The notes under the pieces were generated by a model, which had not been told where the DNA came from, did no database searches, and saw only the letters and a list, made by a program, of their open reading frames with translations. From Whitmania pigra (Eukaryota > Annelida > Clitellata > Hirudinida > Haemopidae), in contig JAJTWR010000239.1 of NCBI GenBank assembly GCA_021613335.1, positions 777,501 through 841,500 of the forward strand: DNA of 64,000 bases, written 5' to 3'. Shown one piece after another: positions 1 to 13,607 of this stretch; position 1 is the stretch's first letter, and the number at the start of each line of letters is the position of its first letter. Both the position numbers and the translations under genes were made by a program.

Positions 1-1464
1 GGAATAATATGGTGTTGCCAAACACATGTTTTTGCATTACAAAAACTAATTTTTAGAAAACGTTGATAGTTACTACCCTGGAATGTTTAAAGTTGCAAAA
101 GTTAATATTAAGTACGTATAATCGCCGTTTTAAGAAAATTTTGAATTCTCAGTTTATCTTTGTTTAAACTAATTTAAATTGTGAAATCAAAACTTATTTC
201 ACTAATTATGTCTGGTGTTTTTAAATAAATAAAACAATTAACTAATTTCTTTGCTTTTGTGGACTGATGAAAGACATGTCAAACATGGATCGATGATAAC
301 TTGATGTCACTTAGCAAATCAGAAGGCATCACTCATGTTCAGGATGATCGATGTATCCAGGGCTGCCCTCAGAAATTTTGTGCCCCGTAGACACAACAGC
401 CATGAACCCTTGAGTTATCTTTACTTTTTATCGAAAAAAATTTATAAAACAGCTTATGATACAAACCTTAATTGTATTTGTTTGATATCGGTATCATTTA
501 AAAAAATTGCTTTCGTTAAATTAATGCAAAAATATCAAAAATAAAATTAATAACTTTGAATATTACGTACAATTGGGGCAGGCCCTTAGGAACTTTTAAC
601 CCTGCACCCCCCCCCCATCATTTTTGTCCCCTCAACATGAAAGGGTTTGTGACAAGGATGAATTGCATCATAATAAATGAGATTTGTGACTCGATTATGG
701 AAAATGTCGGCAGCAATATTTTCTGTCGAAAAGTTCATCAACGATTGATTCCGTGTCTTCATGTTTGGTTCACTAATTTCAATCGCTTTCATTTGTTTAT
801 AATTCTACTAATTTCACAAATTTCAATTATTTTTTATTTACAATTATAATAATCTCACTAATTACACTTGGCAATCAGAAATCTATGAATTTCTGTTTTC
901 CTCACAAGCAAGCATTGAAAAAGTTCTAAATGATTTTTTAAATGATGACACATGTTTTTGATACTAATAGTCTATATTATTGTTATCCTTCAAATGCCAT
1001 TCTGAGATTATAATAATTTTTGAAGTTATGAATTAACACATTTAGCACATGCTGAGGAAATCCACGTATCACTAAGTTCATAGAAAAATGAAAATAGTAA
1101 GAAGCATTTATAAAAGATAATTATTGCAATTTCAATATTATTAATAACACAGTAATTAATAAACTTTCAATCCGCTGCGTTAGATGTCGCACTGTTCATT
1201 AATCTCGAGGTGCAAAGTCCAACTCATTGTTGATGACGTCAGAAAATCCGCAAAAAAAACTTTGAAGTACTTTTGAACGAATGAAAATCTCCACTTGCAG
1301 TTTAATTGTTTTATTCAAAAAGTAAAAAGTTAAATAAAAATAAAATATTATCAGTATTAAAAACAATTTTATTATTATAAAAAGTAAAAGGTTATTATTG
1401 ATGACAAATTCCTAAATTTTAAAAACTTTTCATTTAAAATGTCATCAACTGAAATACAAAAATT
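1..1464. other. AT-rich intergenic, no gene recognised
   Basis: No reading frame here resembles a known family. A C-run near 605-615 and two stretches with a 'gccc..ag' look (around 355-400 and 573-640) could be decayed transposon ends, but I cannot pair them convincingly. The rest is simple AT-rich sequence. Confidence 0.5.
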
Positions 1465-1588
<124 letters not shown>

Positions 1589-1639
1589 CTGCATGTGGAT
1601 GAGTAAGGAAGTTATGCCTTCGGAGGATTAGGAAGGAAT

Positions 1640-1735
1640 AAAGCGGGAATATTTGTGGCACTAAAACAGCTTTGGTGTCAATCGCAAACATCGGTATTTC
1701 CTAATCCACGTGAGGATCCACTTTACTATAAAAAT
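1640..1735 (-). repeat. Dispersed SINE-like repeat, copy 1
   Basis: About 90 bp matching 4050-4140 in the same orientation. Shared blocks include gggaatatttgtggcacta, acatcggtatttc and ccacgtgaggatccacttta. Each copy lies beside a (TAA)n tract, on opposite sides. Read on the minus strand, copy 1 ends in (TTA)n like a SINE tail. No tRNA A/B box was confirmed, so the SINE label is tentative. Confidence 0.55.
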
Positions 1736-1740
1736 AAACA

Positions 1741-2500
1741 AATCACCACTTCATTATAAAAAAATAAATCATCATTATCAAGACAAGTTGTCTTAGTTAT
1801 TGTTGTTAATTGTTTTTAATTTGGTTACTGAATATCATTTTCATAATTGGATATCATATTTAATTATTATTTAATTGATTACATGTAATCCAAATAGTAA
1901 CGATATTAACTTTAAAAAACTACAATTGCAATCAATTGTTAACCAGTCCTTATATTTCCTGATTTACATTAATTTGAAACTGTTTTAAGAGAAGCATTAA
2001 AGTTCTGTGTTAAAATCATGAACAGCCATTTTTGTGGCTGTAATTTGTAACTTTTAATTTTTAATTTTTAATTTCAAGATTAAAAAGCTAATGTCGGAAG
2101 GAATGAAATCTGTTGACTAATCCAATTCGACATTTTATCTTCTGAAAAGATAATAATATTAAATAAAAATTTACTTATTGCAATTCACTAGTCTTTATTT
2201 CTGTTCCTAAGACACATGAGTGAAATTTATCAAAGCTTAAAATAGTTATCAATAACACGATGAAGTTTAAATACATTTCTTCAATTCCTAAATCAGACGA
2301 CCGGAAATTATTTACCGCACCTGCCAGAACATTTGGACGATAAAATAATTTATCGATTATCTTTCAAAGTAGGCTAAACTCATTGTCAACGTACTCAAGT
2401 GTTTCAAGTTTCAATCAAATCGGTTCAGGATTAAAGATTTGTCTAAGAAATATACAAACATACATACAAGATCCTTGTTACATACGCTCAGCCCAATATA
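1741..2500. other. AT-rich intergenic, nothing recognised
   Basis: Low-complexity AT-rich sequence between the dispersed repeat and the Tc1-like element. No coding similarity or RNA gene was seen. Confidence 0.5.
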
Positions 2501-2502
2501 TA

Positions 2503-3897
2503 CAGGAAATACCCATCTTTTGACGATATCTCAAATAATACGTCACGAAAATTTCTAAAATTTTAGTGTGATAGAAAAATAGTGCTTCCAAAATTATGTT
2601 TTAAATTTGGTGAAGTATTATTTCCAAACTTAGTAAAAAATCCCAAACGTGTGTTTTTGCGGTGCCCAAAACTGATAGGAACCAAACGTCAAAAGTTAAT
2701 AAAAAAAATAAAAATTTATTTTTTGCATAAAAAAGTTATTTAATGTAAAATTATGTTTTCTTTCTTTTCTATTATTTCAAAACATCTTTTGTCCATCGAC
2801 AGAATTAATTGTTTTATAAAGTCTGCTTCCAGCTGATTCCAGGCAGTCCTGATGGCACCTTCCAACTCTGATTTAGAGTTAAATTGTCTTCCATCTTTGT
2901 AAACAAGTCTGGACAATTTACTCCAATCATTTTCAATAGGATTAAGGTCAGGTGAGCGGGGTCAGCTCAAAACCCTCATTTCTCTTTCTTAGAAAAAGCT
3001 CTTTATTGGTGTAGATGTATGGATTGGGGCATTATTATGATGGAATACAGAATTACATATGTCCTTTCATTACGTATTAACGTACGTCTTTTCAGAAAAA
3101 GGCAGGAGATTATTTAGCATCACTTTAATATAATCGGCCGACTTTTGTTTTCCTTGTAGAAAGGCTAAATCAGTGACTCCACCTTAAGAAATTCCTGCCC
3201 AAATCATGACTGTTCCAGCTCCATGATTTCTGCAGAAAAATGACTCTTTCTCTTTTCTGAAGTCATGCCAATAAAACTGATCAGGTTCGTCAAAAAGAAA
3301 TTTCATTGGTCTAATCTTCTTTGTTTGATAACACGATTTGGGCAGGAATTTCGCATGATGGACTCACTGAGTCAGAGTTTTTTCCAAGAGACAAACATGA
3401 GGGTTTTGAGCTGGCCAGCTCGCTTTACTGACCTTAATCTATATGGTTGGGGTAAGTTGTCTAGACGAAGATGCAAGACAATTTAATTCTAAATCAGAGT
3501 TGGAAGATGCCATCAAGACTGCTTGGAATCAGCTGGAAGCAGACTTTATAAAAATATTAATTCTGTTGATGGACCAAAGATGTCTTGATATAATAGAAAA
3601 GAAAGGAAACATATTGCATCTTATAAATAAAAATAAAAATAAATAATTCCTTATTAAATAACTTGTTATATAAAAAAATAAACTTTTATTGTTTTTATTA
3701 TTGACTTCTGACGTTTACTTCCTATCAGTTTTGGGGGTCGCAAAAACAATTTGTTGGGATTTTTTAGTAAGCTTTAAAATAATATTTTACCAAATATAAA
3801 ACATAATTTTGGAAGCACTATTTACATAAAATACTAAAATTTTAGAAATTTCCATGACGTATTAGGTGAGATATCGTCAAAAAATGGGTACTGAGTG
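2503..3897 (-). mobile_element. Tc1/mariner element, palindromic and defective
   Basis: The element is flanked by TA on both sides and ends in long inverted repeats. The arms share tacccat..ttttgacgatatctc and ctaaaattttagt. The minus strand encodes a decayed Tc1-type DDE region: DEPDQFYWHDFRKEKESFF, then VMIWAGIS, then HNNAPIHTST, then SPDLNPIEN and a C-terminus ending near EIIEKK. In Tc1 transposases the second catalytic Asp sits in a DNA motif; here it reads NNA, so the enzyme would be inactive. The plus strand from about 3340 repeats the same 3' part (WAGIS, MRVLSWPAR, SELEDAIKTAWNQLEADFIK) with an internal deletion. Both ends are therefore the transposase 3' end, and the N-terminal helix-turn-helix part is missing. 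Confidence 0.85.
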
Positions 3898-4049
3898 TAT
3901 ATATAGATTTAAGCATTGAAATGTTTCATGTTGTAATTTAAATTTCTGTCAAGATAGACACATTTTCAGGCACAGAATGCTACGAGGCAATTTTATGAGG
4001 TAATTTTATGAGGTCATTTGAAAAACAAAATGCTTAAGAATGGATAACA

Positions 4050-4386
<337 letters not shown>

Positions 4387-5650
4387 CAATAGGTTTATTT
4401 GTAATAATATTATTTATTATTTATATTATTGATGTTATTTTATTTATTGGATAATTACGGACATAAGTTCGGATTTTCTTGGAAAGAGAAGAACATTTCA
4501 TAAAATTATATTGTTAATAATTATTTGAAGTACTCAAAATGATCGATCCAAATTCTTTGTTATTCATTATTTAGGTGAGTGAGTGAGTGAGTGAATGAGC
4601 GAACGCGCTAAATTATATTCACGGCAACATGGACTGACTAGCGAAGCTGGTTTATTCTCGGATCGCACAAATCTGCCATTCAAATATTTATGAAGGATTA
4701 AATCAGCTCTTTAATCCTCTTAGCAACCAGTCTTGTCCTCACAACACCCCCCAAATTACCAAGCCCTTCTTCTCGCTTTCATTCAACATAAGTAGCTCTT
4801 CATTTACATATTTTATGATAATTATTTCGATGAATTTATTATCATTATTATTATTATTATTAAATAGTTATAAACAAGCATTTATGTTGTACTCCAATTG
4901 ATCTATTTCAACGTTTAATTTTTTAATTATTTAAACTTACTACTAATGAATTGATTGATTAGTAAATAATTAGTTTACTAGTTCAGTTGTTTTTACTAAA
5001 CTCATTATTTGTACTCCACGCTTGAATAACTCGATTTGAGTCTTCGTTAAGATCACTTGAAATGTTACAAATGGGCGGGAATAACCGAATGAAGTTCGAA
5101 CGTTGACTGATTTATTCCGAAGTGAACGTCACTCGTTTTCGTTCTAATTGAACATTTAATTACTTCCACGAGGCTTTCCTGAAACAACATTTGTTTTCAA
5201 TTATTCAATTCTTTGCTTTAAATTCTTTGTTTTTTAAGTTCTATATTTTTTAATTTTGGCATCTTTTTCTTATATTTAAGGTACACAATTCTTAAACAAA
5301 AACTCTGATTTTATGATTTTGATTTTATAACTGAACGTCCAGAAGTTTGATTGTAATATTCGTTGGAGTTAGAGTTTTAAATGAAAGTCCGTGCTCAGTG
5401 ATTTTCTAATCTAATTAGTAAAAAATGTAGAATTAAAAATGATTGTTTTGGCTAAAAACATACGCAGAAATTGTTGAATGAAACTGATTAAATTAAATGT
5501 TGATTGAAATAAATGATTGATTGAAATAAATATTGATTGAATGAATGGCTGATTGACATAATCAACTGGTGATTAGTGGATGTGTTGCCTCGCCGAATCT
5601 ATCATAAAATAGGCATAAAAATTCAAATTAGGAACTTCAAAGTGTGGTAC
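4387..5650. other. AT-rich intergenic
   Basis: Contains a short gagt tetranucleotide run near 4575 and degenerate ttga/atga runs near 5500. No gene was recognised. Confidence 0.5.
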
Positions 5651-5775
5651 ACTCCGCACAACTCACATCTACACAACTCACATCTACACAACTCACATCT
5701 ACACAACTCACATCTACACAATTCATGTCCACACAAATCATGTCCAAACAATTCATGTCCAAAAAATTCACTTCT
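5651..5775. repeat. 15-bp minisatellite
   Basis: Five near-perfect copies of acacaactcacatct followed by about four diverged copies (acacaattcatgtcc, aaacaattcatgtcc). One frame reads HNSHL repeats, but the short surrounding frame has no other protein character. Confidence 0.9.
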
Positions 5776-6380
5776 AAATCCTTCTAAATCACGAATCCCG
5801 TGAAATCCTTTTGTTTTTCACCATTTCTGTGAAGTCCCTTGAAGTGAACTTTAAAAATGTTAGGCTTCACTGAGAATTAAAAAAAGTGAGAATTTCAAGC
5901 ACCGACGAGACATCGCGCCGTTTCGCCATTAAATACTTTTTAAAAGCCAACACCTTTCCACAGATCTACCTGGTTGCTCTCTTAACCCATGTGAATGAGT
6001 GAATTACATGGTGAGTGAGTATACGCATGAATTATATGTTGACAGAAAATTGCGAATGAATTATATGGTGAATGAGTATATGCACGAATTGTTGATGCAT
6101 GAATCGGTGAATGATTGAATACTTTACAGAAGGGTTCGAGAATTGAATGCATGCGAAAATGTTAATAATAAGGTTGCGAGAAAAAATATACTGGATCCAG
6201 TGATTGATTGGAAAATATCTCAATATTCGCTCTCCTGGCTTTTCAATTTTCTCTCAAAGAATTAGTTTTCAAAGTTTCTTTAATAAATGTTGCATTTATC
6301 ACATTACATTATATTATCAAATAATGTAATAAATTATTATATTACATTTGAAAAATGTAAATGTTATCACCATAGAAGTC
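5776..6380. other. Intergenic with atga/gtga-rich degenerate repeats
   Basis: Degenerate tgaatga-type sequence at 5990-6130. No coding similarity was seen. Confidence 0.5.
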
Positions 6381-7871
6381 ATCATCATCATCGCTAACAA
6401 CAACATCATTATCAGCATCAATATCTTCACAATAAGAACTCCGTTGTCATCTTTCCATTTGTATTTCTTACGTATGATCTATTCACTTAACTTCATGAAT
6501 ATGCACAATGTTCATCTCATTAACATTCATGAGCCTTCTTATTAGTCATCCTCTAATTGGTTCTTAAGCCTAAACAAAAATTTAAATTCGCTTTCTGTTT
6601 CTATGAGTCAAAAATGAAGAATAGAAAAAAAAGAAATTGAAATAAATTAGGTTATGTAGTGTTTTCAAATTTATTTCATTCAAATTTACTGGTTGATCGC
6701 CTCATTATGATATAATACCTGGGTCAGATCGAATGAATTCAATCAATTTTGAAAACTTTCCCACCAAAGAATTTCATAATTTTTTTATAATTTGACACAA
6801 CAAACAATCGTCTATATAATGTTGAATTGCAAAAGGTTACATGGTTAAAAATAAATGGTTAGATATGACTGATATTTTAGAAGATATTACCATTTTTACA
6901 TGTTCACCCTACTTTTAGAATTTTGATTTTTTCTAAAATCGGCCACACATAGTGTCTCATAACTAATGTTGTAAATGAGATAAAGCAATGATATTTAGGA
7001 GTTTTATTTGCCTAACTTTAACCTATTAAATAATATAAAAATAAATAATTTATGATTCATGGATTTAGAGGAATGGAGCTCAGAAAATTCTCTTTTTGAA
7101 ATTAAATATTTTGAAAACTAAAAATATTTAATCAACAATATTCCATCAATTTGTTTATACTAACATAGTCTAAATATACGAAAAGTTTCATCCAAATACG
7201 TTTAGTAGTTTTTGTTTTACAAGCTTTTAAATTCAGCAAAATTCAAATTATCGCCATTTTTAGTACTATTTATCTCGAAAGAGTGATCGAAATTTTTTTT
7301 AAATTAATTTTTTTTTTGTATAGATCAAAGATTTAAAACATATCAAAATTTAAAAAAGTCCAATGCGCCTTCATAAAATAAAGTGACTTAAAAAAACGTT
7401 ACTTTTTCGAAAATCAGTTACACTTACTGCATTGCAACTTTCGTTGTAAATATGGCAAAGCAATGATTTTTGGTGGATTTGATTATTTAATTACAAGCTA
7501 CAAAGGATTTTAAGACTTTTTTTTAAAATTATTTGTTTTATCATAGTAGATTGGTTTACAACATATAAAAATTTGGAAAAGTACTCTAAGCCTCTACAAA
7601 ATAAATTGATTTAGAAATGTTAAAAATGTTATTTTTTGAAAAACAGATACATTTAATGCATAATAACTATGTTTGTAAATATTGACTGCCTAGTTATTAC
7701 TTATATCTAACCAATAATTTGTATTTCCCCATTACATAGACCATTCTATATTGTGTCCAAAATAAAAAATGTTTTTGAGATATTTTGGTGGGAGGTGCTT
7801 ATTGAGTTCATTTGATCTGATCCACCTCTTCAAATGCGTAATTGAATTTTGTGGAAAGTCTAAATTTAATA
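6381..7871. repeat. Dispersed repeat R1, copy 1 (interrupted)
   Basis: 6381-6719 matches 21932-22285 in direct orientation, sharing gctaacaacaacatcattat, cttcatgaatatgcacaatg and aaatttaaattcgctttctg. The continuation (cttcaa.tgc.taattga) resumes at about 7832. The 1.1 kb between 6720 and 7831 is therefore an insertion absent from the other copy. Confidence 0.75.
6720..7831. mobile_element. MITE-like non-autonomous DNA element
   Basis: The ends form imperfect inverted repeats. The left end reads acctgggtcagatcgaatga and the reverse complement of the right end reads aggtggatcagatcaaatga, followed on both sides by a 'ctcaat' and 'cccaccaaa' block. The interior is non-coding and holds about three degenerate tandem units, each with a 'tttttcgaaaa.cag.tacac' and 'gtaaat..g.aaagcaatga' motif. 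The insertion is also shown by the uninterrupted R1 copy at 21.9 kb. No clean target duplication was found, so the superfamily is unknown. Confidence 0.6.
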
Positions 7872-8214
7872 ATATAATAATATAATAATATTCCCGCTCA
7901 CAGAAACGGCAACAGCGCTAATAACTTTGAAGTCACACTTTTCAATCATTTCATGGGATGAATAATGCCTTCGGTATTATTTCACATATATTATGTATTC
8001 AGCGTACTTGAGTAAAAGTTAAGGTAGAATTGTTTACAATAATGAAAGTTAAAATATTTTAATTATAATAAAGATAACATAGAAGAAAATTAATATTAAT
8101 ACCGTCGCAATCATCGTAGGCATCGCAGTTGCATATGATAACATTGTGACAAAGCTAGATTATTGCAAGCGAGAATGGACTTAAACTATTTACGACTTTT
8201 CTAAAAAAATGAAC
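7872..8214. other. Intergenic
   Basis: Short (aat) runs and unremarkable sequence. No gene was seen. Confidence 0.4.
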
Positions 8215-8489
8215 AAAACCAAGAAAATTTAAAGTTTTTGAGTATGACCTATCCTGAAGGATCATAAAATTGAACAATTGTTTTTTCAAATTTTGTATGA
8301 CCAAAAGAAATATAATTTATGCTTGCATGTATTGTCTTGGACTCCAAATCAAATGGGTCTTCCGGATTAATAACGAATAACACTTTTTGCATTTTCTCAA
8401 TTTTATTGATAATTAAATTCTCGTAAATATTCATCTGTTACAAAGAGTTGACGATAATACAATTTGAGGATGATATTAAACTGTGCATT

Positions 8490-9425
8490 CAGAGGGTCAA
8501 CCTATGACTACCAGTTGAGTGGGTGACTCTCTTCAGTAGCATTCTGATCTTCCTACAGGTTATAAGCCTCGAGTCGGTCCTGTCGAAAATCATGGCAGTG
8601 ATTCCTACTGCTTTAGAGTAGATGCTATCGGTCCGAAGACTCTGAAAGTTGTGGGCTGACGACCAATCCCAGAAGTACAGGTGTCCATAACTACATTCCG
8701 ATACAAGGATGTCGTTAGTGTTAATGGCCAGTGCTCTAATGGCTTTGTGTCCTGACATGTTTTGAATGAATAAACCGTACGGGACACTCCAATGTATTAG
8801 GCTTTCAAATGATCCTGTAGTCATCATGTCCAGATTGGGGTGGAGTACGAGCGCCTTGTCGGTTTTGAGATTGTCCATAGTTAGCCTCTTCCTCGGTAAA
8901 CGGGGCTGTTTTGTCCTGGGCAATATTGACGGGGCTGTTATGACGGGTCACCGTCGCAGGACGATCTCAGGTTTGCTGGCCCGACAACGAACTTGGGTGA
9001 TTGGGGCATATTTGTGACTTCTCAAGCAATGCGCTAGAACTTTGGTTCTCACATATCAGAGCCTAACCGTCCCATCATTACCACCGGCGACAAGCATTTC
9101 CAAAGTATCATGGAAATCCAGTCCAGACACGCCGCTGAGATTTCCGTCGTAAATCCTAATAATCTTTTTGTGTTCGAGATCCCGGTATTTGATCTGCTCG
9201 TCTTCACCACGTGAGATGAGATAAGAATAATGATTTCCTGCTGCCAAACCATTAATATTATTCCAATGACCTGACAGAGAGAGCTTCAGCTCTCTAGAGT
9301 AAAGATCTCAGATTTCTATGCTGCCGTGGATCGAACCCGTGGCGAACCACTCGTTTCGTTGATCGACGGCAATACACTACACAAAACCTTCGTTCACCCT
9401 TGTGACCCTAGACAGCTTCCAGGGA
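8490..9425 (-). pseudogene. PLRG1: PLRG1-like WD40 pseudogene, copy A
   Basis: The minus strand encodes, in pieces, the WD40 propeller of pleiotropic regulator 1, a spliceosome (NTC/Prp19-associated) protein. Visible segments include [85 protein letters not shown] and FDRTDSRLIT. It is broken: a TAG follows GFV, another stop sits before DLYSRELK, frames shift several times, and the end after LITC is deleted. The N-terminal third of PLRG1 is absent. At 8902-8952 the coding sequence is replaced by a piece of the fold-back element family found at 50240. Similarity to copy B extends beyond both ends of the coding part (to about 9540 and 8215), so the two copies share flanks. No introns remain, which suggests retroposition followed by duplication. 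Confidence 0.85.
8902..8952 (+). mobile_element. Solo fragment of fold-back family
   Basis: This stretch reads ggggctgttttgtcctgggc and ends ggggctgttatgacgggtca, which is the terminal sequence of the right arm of the 50240-51215 element. It is only about 50 bp long, has no second end and no 9-bp duplication, and sits exactly where PLRG1 copy A loses homology to copy B. Confidence 0.8.
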
Positions 9426-9540
9426 GAAAGCCTAATTGTTTGAGTTGTTGCATTGCTGACTGCGAACATGCTGCTGTTGGCTTCGATGGCTGGTTTCGTT
9501 GAAATATTCTAACTGGTAATGTATTTGTAAATATTTGTTA

Positions 9541-10200
9541 TGATATAATGATTTAATAAAAATTTTATTAAATGAATATATAATTAATAAATTTAATTGT
9601 GAATGTTTAAGGACTACAAAAATTCAATGGTTGGTTTCCTGCAATGTCATCATAACATCAGTTTTTATTACATTAGTAAAATATTAATAATTATTAAAAA
9701 TAACTTTATTTCATCCTAATATCATCTGTTATTATTGTTAATCACTAAAAATAATTTTATTTTCATCATAATATCTTCTTTTATTAACGACAAACCGTCT
9801 TTACGAGGTGGGTTTTGTTGGCGACACAAAACAACTTTTTCATAAATATTTAATTCAATTTATTTTTTACTTTCCAAAAAATGTTCTTCTCTTGTCGATT
9901 GGGATAACTTAAATTTTGAAACTAAAAAGGAGATATAATAAAAATATTAAATTATAATATTCCCTCCAAAATATCACCTATCCGCTGAAACACACTCTTC
10001 GCACAGGTGAGGTTTACTAATTGATTGCCTCAATTTGTTTCTCCAAAAATAGCAGCAGGTAATTCCCAGTATTCATTAAGTCCGAAATGGGCAGTAGGTG
10101 TGAAACATCAAAGTCCACAAAACACGTTGTCATGACAACCTTGACAGATGAATGAAACAAATGCACAATCATCGTTGTTGCTACGCGTCTGGTTACAAAC
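9541..10200. other. AT-rich intergenic
   Basis: No gene recognised. Some aat and ctt simple sequence is present. Confidence 0.4.
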
Positions 10201-10202
10201 GT

Positions 10203-10332
10203 TATCATCGAAGAGATCTTCGTCATCGTCATCGTCGTCGTTGTCGTCGTCATCGTCATCGTCATCAAAGTCATCGTCGTCGTCATCTTCATCATCGTCA
10301 TCGTCATCTTCATCTTCATCATCGTCGTAGTC
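10203..10332. repeat. (CGT/CAT)n microsatellite
   Basis: Compound trinucleotide repeat (tcgtca, tcatcg) about 130 bp long. Its poly-Asp and poly-Ser frames are compositional artefacts. Confidence 0.9.
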
Positions 10333-10340
10333 GTCATTAG

Positions 10341-12318
10341 CAATAGGATCGCCGGTGGAACTAATGGCCACGCAGAGAGTTGTTGTCTGAAAGAGCATTC
10401 AAATTATTGGAGGCCACACTGACCGCTAATCGATTCATCAATTTGACGTCACCATGGAAACAGTCGTTTCCAGGCTAATCTATTTATAGCTTTTAAGTAA
10501 TTAAAATAACTTGTTTGTAACCTATTTACCTTCGACTTATTTACATTAATTTCTACGCTGAAATGTTTATTAATATTTTCACGCTAAAATGTTGTTGAAA
10601 ATTTTAACATTAATTTAAATGTTGGAGTTAAAAATATCATATGCAAGCAGTTAAAAGATTTCAATAACTCAGTTATTTTCAGAATTAACATTATTTCATT
10701 CACAAATATTTGAGTTGATATTTCAATTAATCATATTTCAGTTATGAATGAATTAAATGAACAATTGATGAATTTCACTCAACAATATTTCATTCAGTAA
10801 CATTTCAGTTCATAATACTCAAGTTATAAGCATTTCAGTTAATAATACTCAAGTTATTAACATTTCAGTTAATAATATTATTCGTGAAAGAATGACGAAT
10901 ATCCAACTGACCTGTGACGACGCAAACGAAATTGATGATGAAATGCAACCTCATGATGGAGTTACATCCGGTCAGATGAGATGTCAAGGTCACTCATCTC
11001 ATTAATATTAATTCATAACATTAACATTTATCACAGATTTGTGATTTTTAGTAATTGTTTTTTGATAAAAAATATTTTGAGTGATAGTTTGCGTTTATTA
11101 TCTCAAAAGTCATGTGCAAAATGCAGTTCTTATTTTATTATTTTTATTATTATTATTATTATTAAAATAATTATTTCAGTTTCTTCGATCATTCTTATGT
11201 TTATAATTAACTCGTTGACCAATTATTAACAATAATTAGTAGTAATAATTTAATATTAAACCATAAAATGATTCCAACAAACATCCTCCGTGAAAACTCG
11301 ATATAGTTAGTACTTATTTATTTATTTATTTATTTCTCAATATTTATTTGAATGGTCTTCCAAACGTCGACATCGGTCCCTTCGGCCTTTTATAAGCTTT
11401 TGCATGCGCATGTTTCTCTTGTTCGGCAGTGAGGAGAATTATTCGAACGACATAATATTTAAATTATTTTAATATTTATAACATTTTAAAATTTCATTAT
11501 TTAAATATTTATAACATTTCTACATTAAATTGAAGGTCTCTATGGCGTCAACTTTTCATTGGATGTTCAGTTCGGGCTCAATAATAGTAATTACATTTAT
11601 GGTAAATTTTGATCTTTTTTAAAATGAATATCAATTAGTATTAATGACATCATTAAAGAATAATGGAATCATTCATTTATTCATTCATTCATTTATCCAT
11701 TCATTCATAAAACCCCTTAATTTAACGCCTCGAGTGAAATACTCTCGAAAGTCATTCAAAGTTTTTTAATGAAAATTTCAAACGATGATGGACTGAAAGT
11801 GGAAACGAAAGAAAGAACAAAAAAAATGCATGTTCGCTGGGCTGAGAAGTTGAGTGTTGAATTGATGACCCCCTCCGAATTTCCCTCAGGTCCCGAGGAG
11901 GGGATAGTGGTTCTGCCAGTGGTTTTGTTAGACAAATCAGACTTCAGTTGGTTTCGCTCAAATAGCAAATTTGAAATATTTCTATTTCTTATTTTCAGAT
12001 CGATGGACGTAACTTATTTAGGCTTCCTGCAATAGTGGATTATGTTGCAGACTTTTTTGTCATTCTGGAGTGCCGGGTCAAAGGTTACAGCAGACGTTGA
12101 AAACCCCTCGCAAATCATCTCAGTGGGAGGTCAGCGTATCTCATAAGATATTTCTGTTATTTACTTTAAATCAAGATATTTGTGTTATTCACTTTAAATC
12201 AATATTCAATGATGGCTGCTTGTAGTTCGCATCGCTCCACAATCACATTCTCTGAGGATGTTGCATGACCGTTGTAATTTTATTCATTATAATAATACAA
12301 ATAGTTCGATAAAATAAA
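10341..12318. other. Intergenic, no gene recognised
   Basis: Holds three short direct repeats of 'catttcagtt.ataat' at 10800-10880, a (ttta) run at 11312-11335 and a (ttca) run at 11670-11705. A plus-strand open frame at 11769-12035 is free of simple repeat but matches no family I know. Confidence 0.4.

Positions 12319-13607
<1,289 letters not shown>

Noticed and set aside
10108..10398. Poly-Asp and poly-Ser frames over GAT/GAC repeats (also near 24576, 28699, 30281)
   Set aside because: Composition follows the trinucleotide repeat; no flanking domain or splice structure supports a gene.
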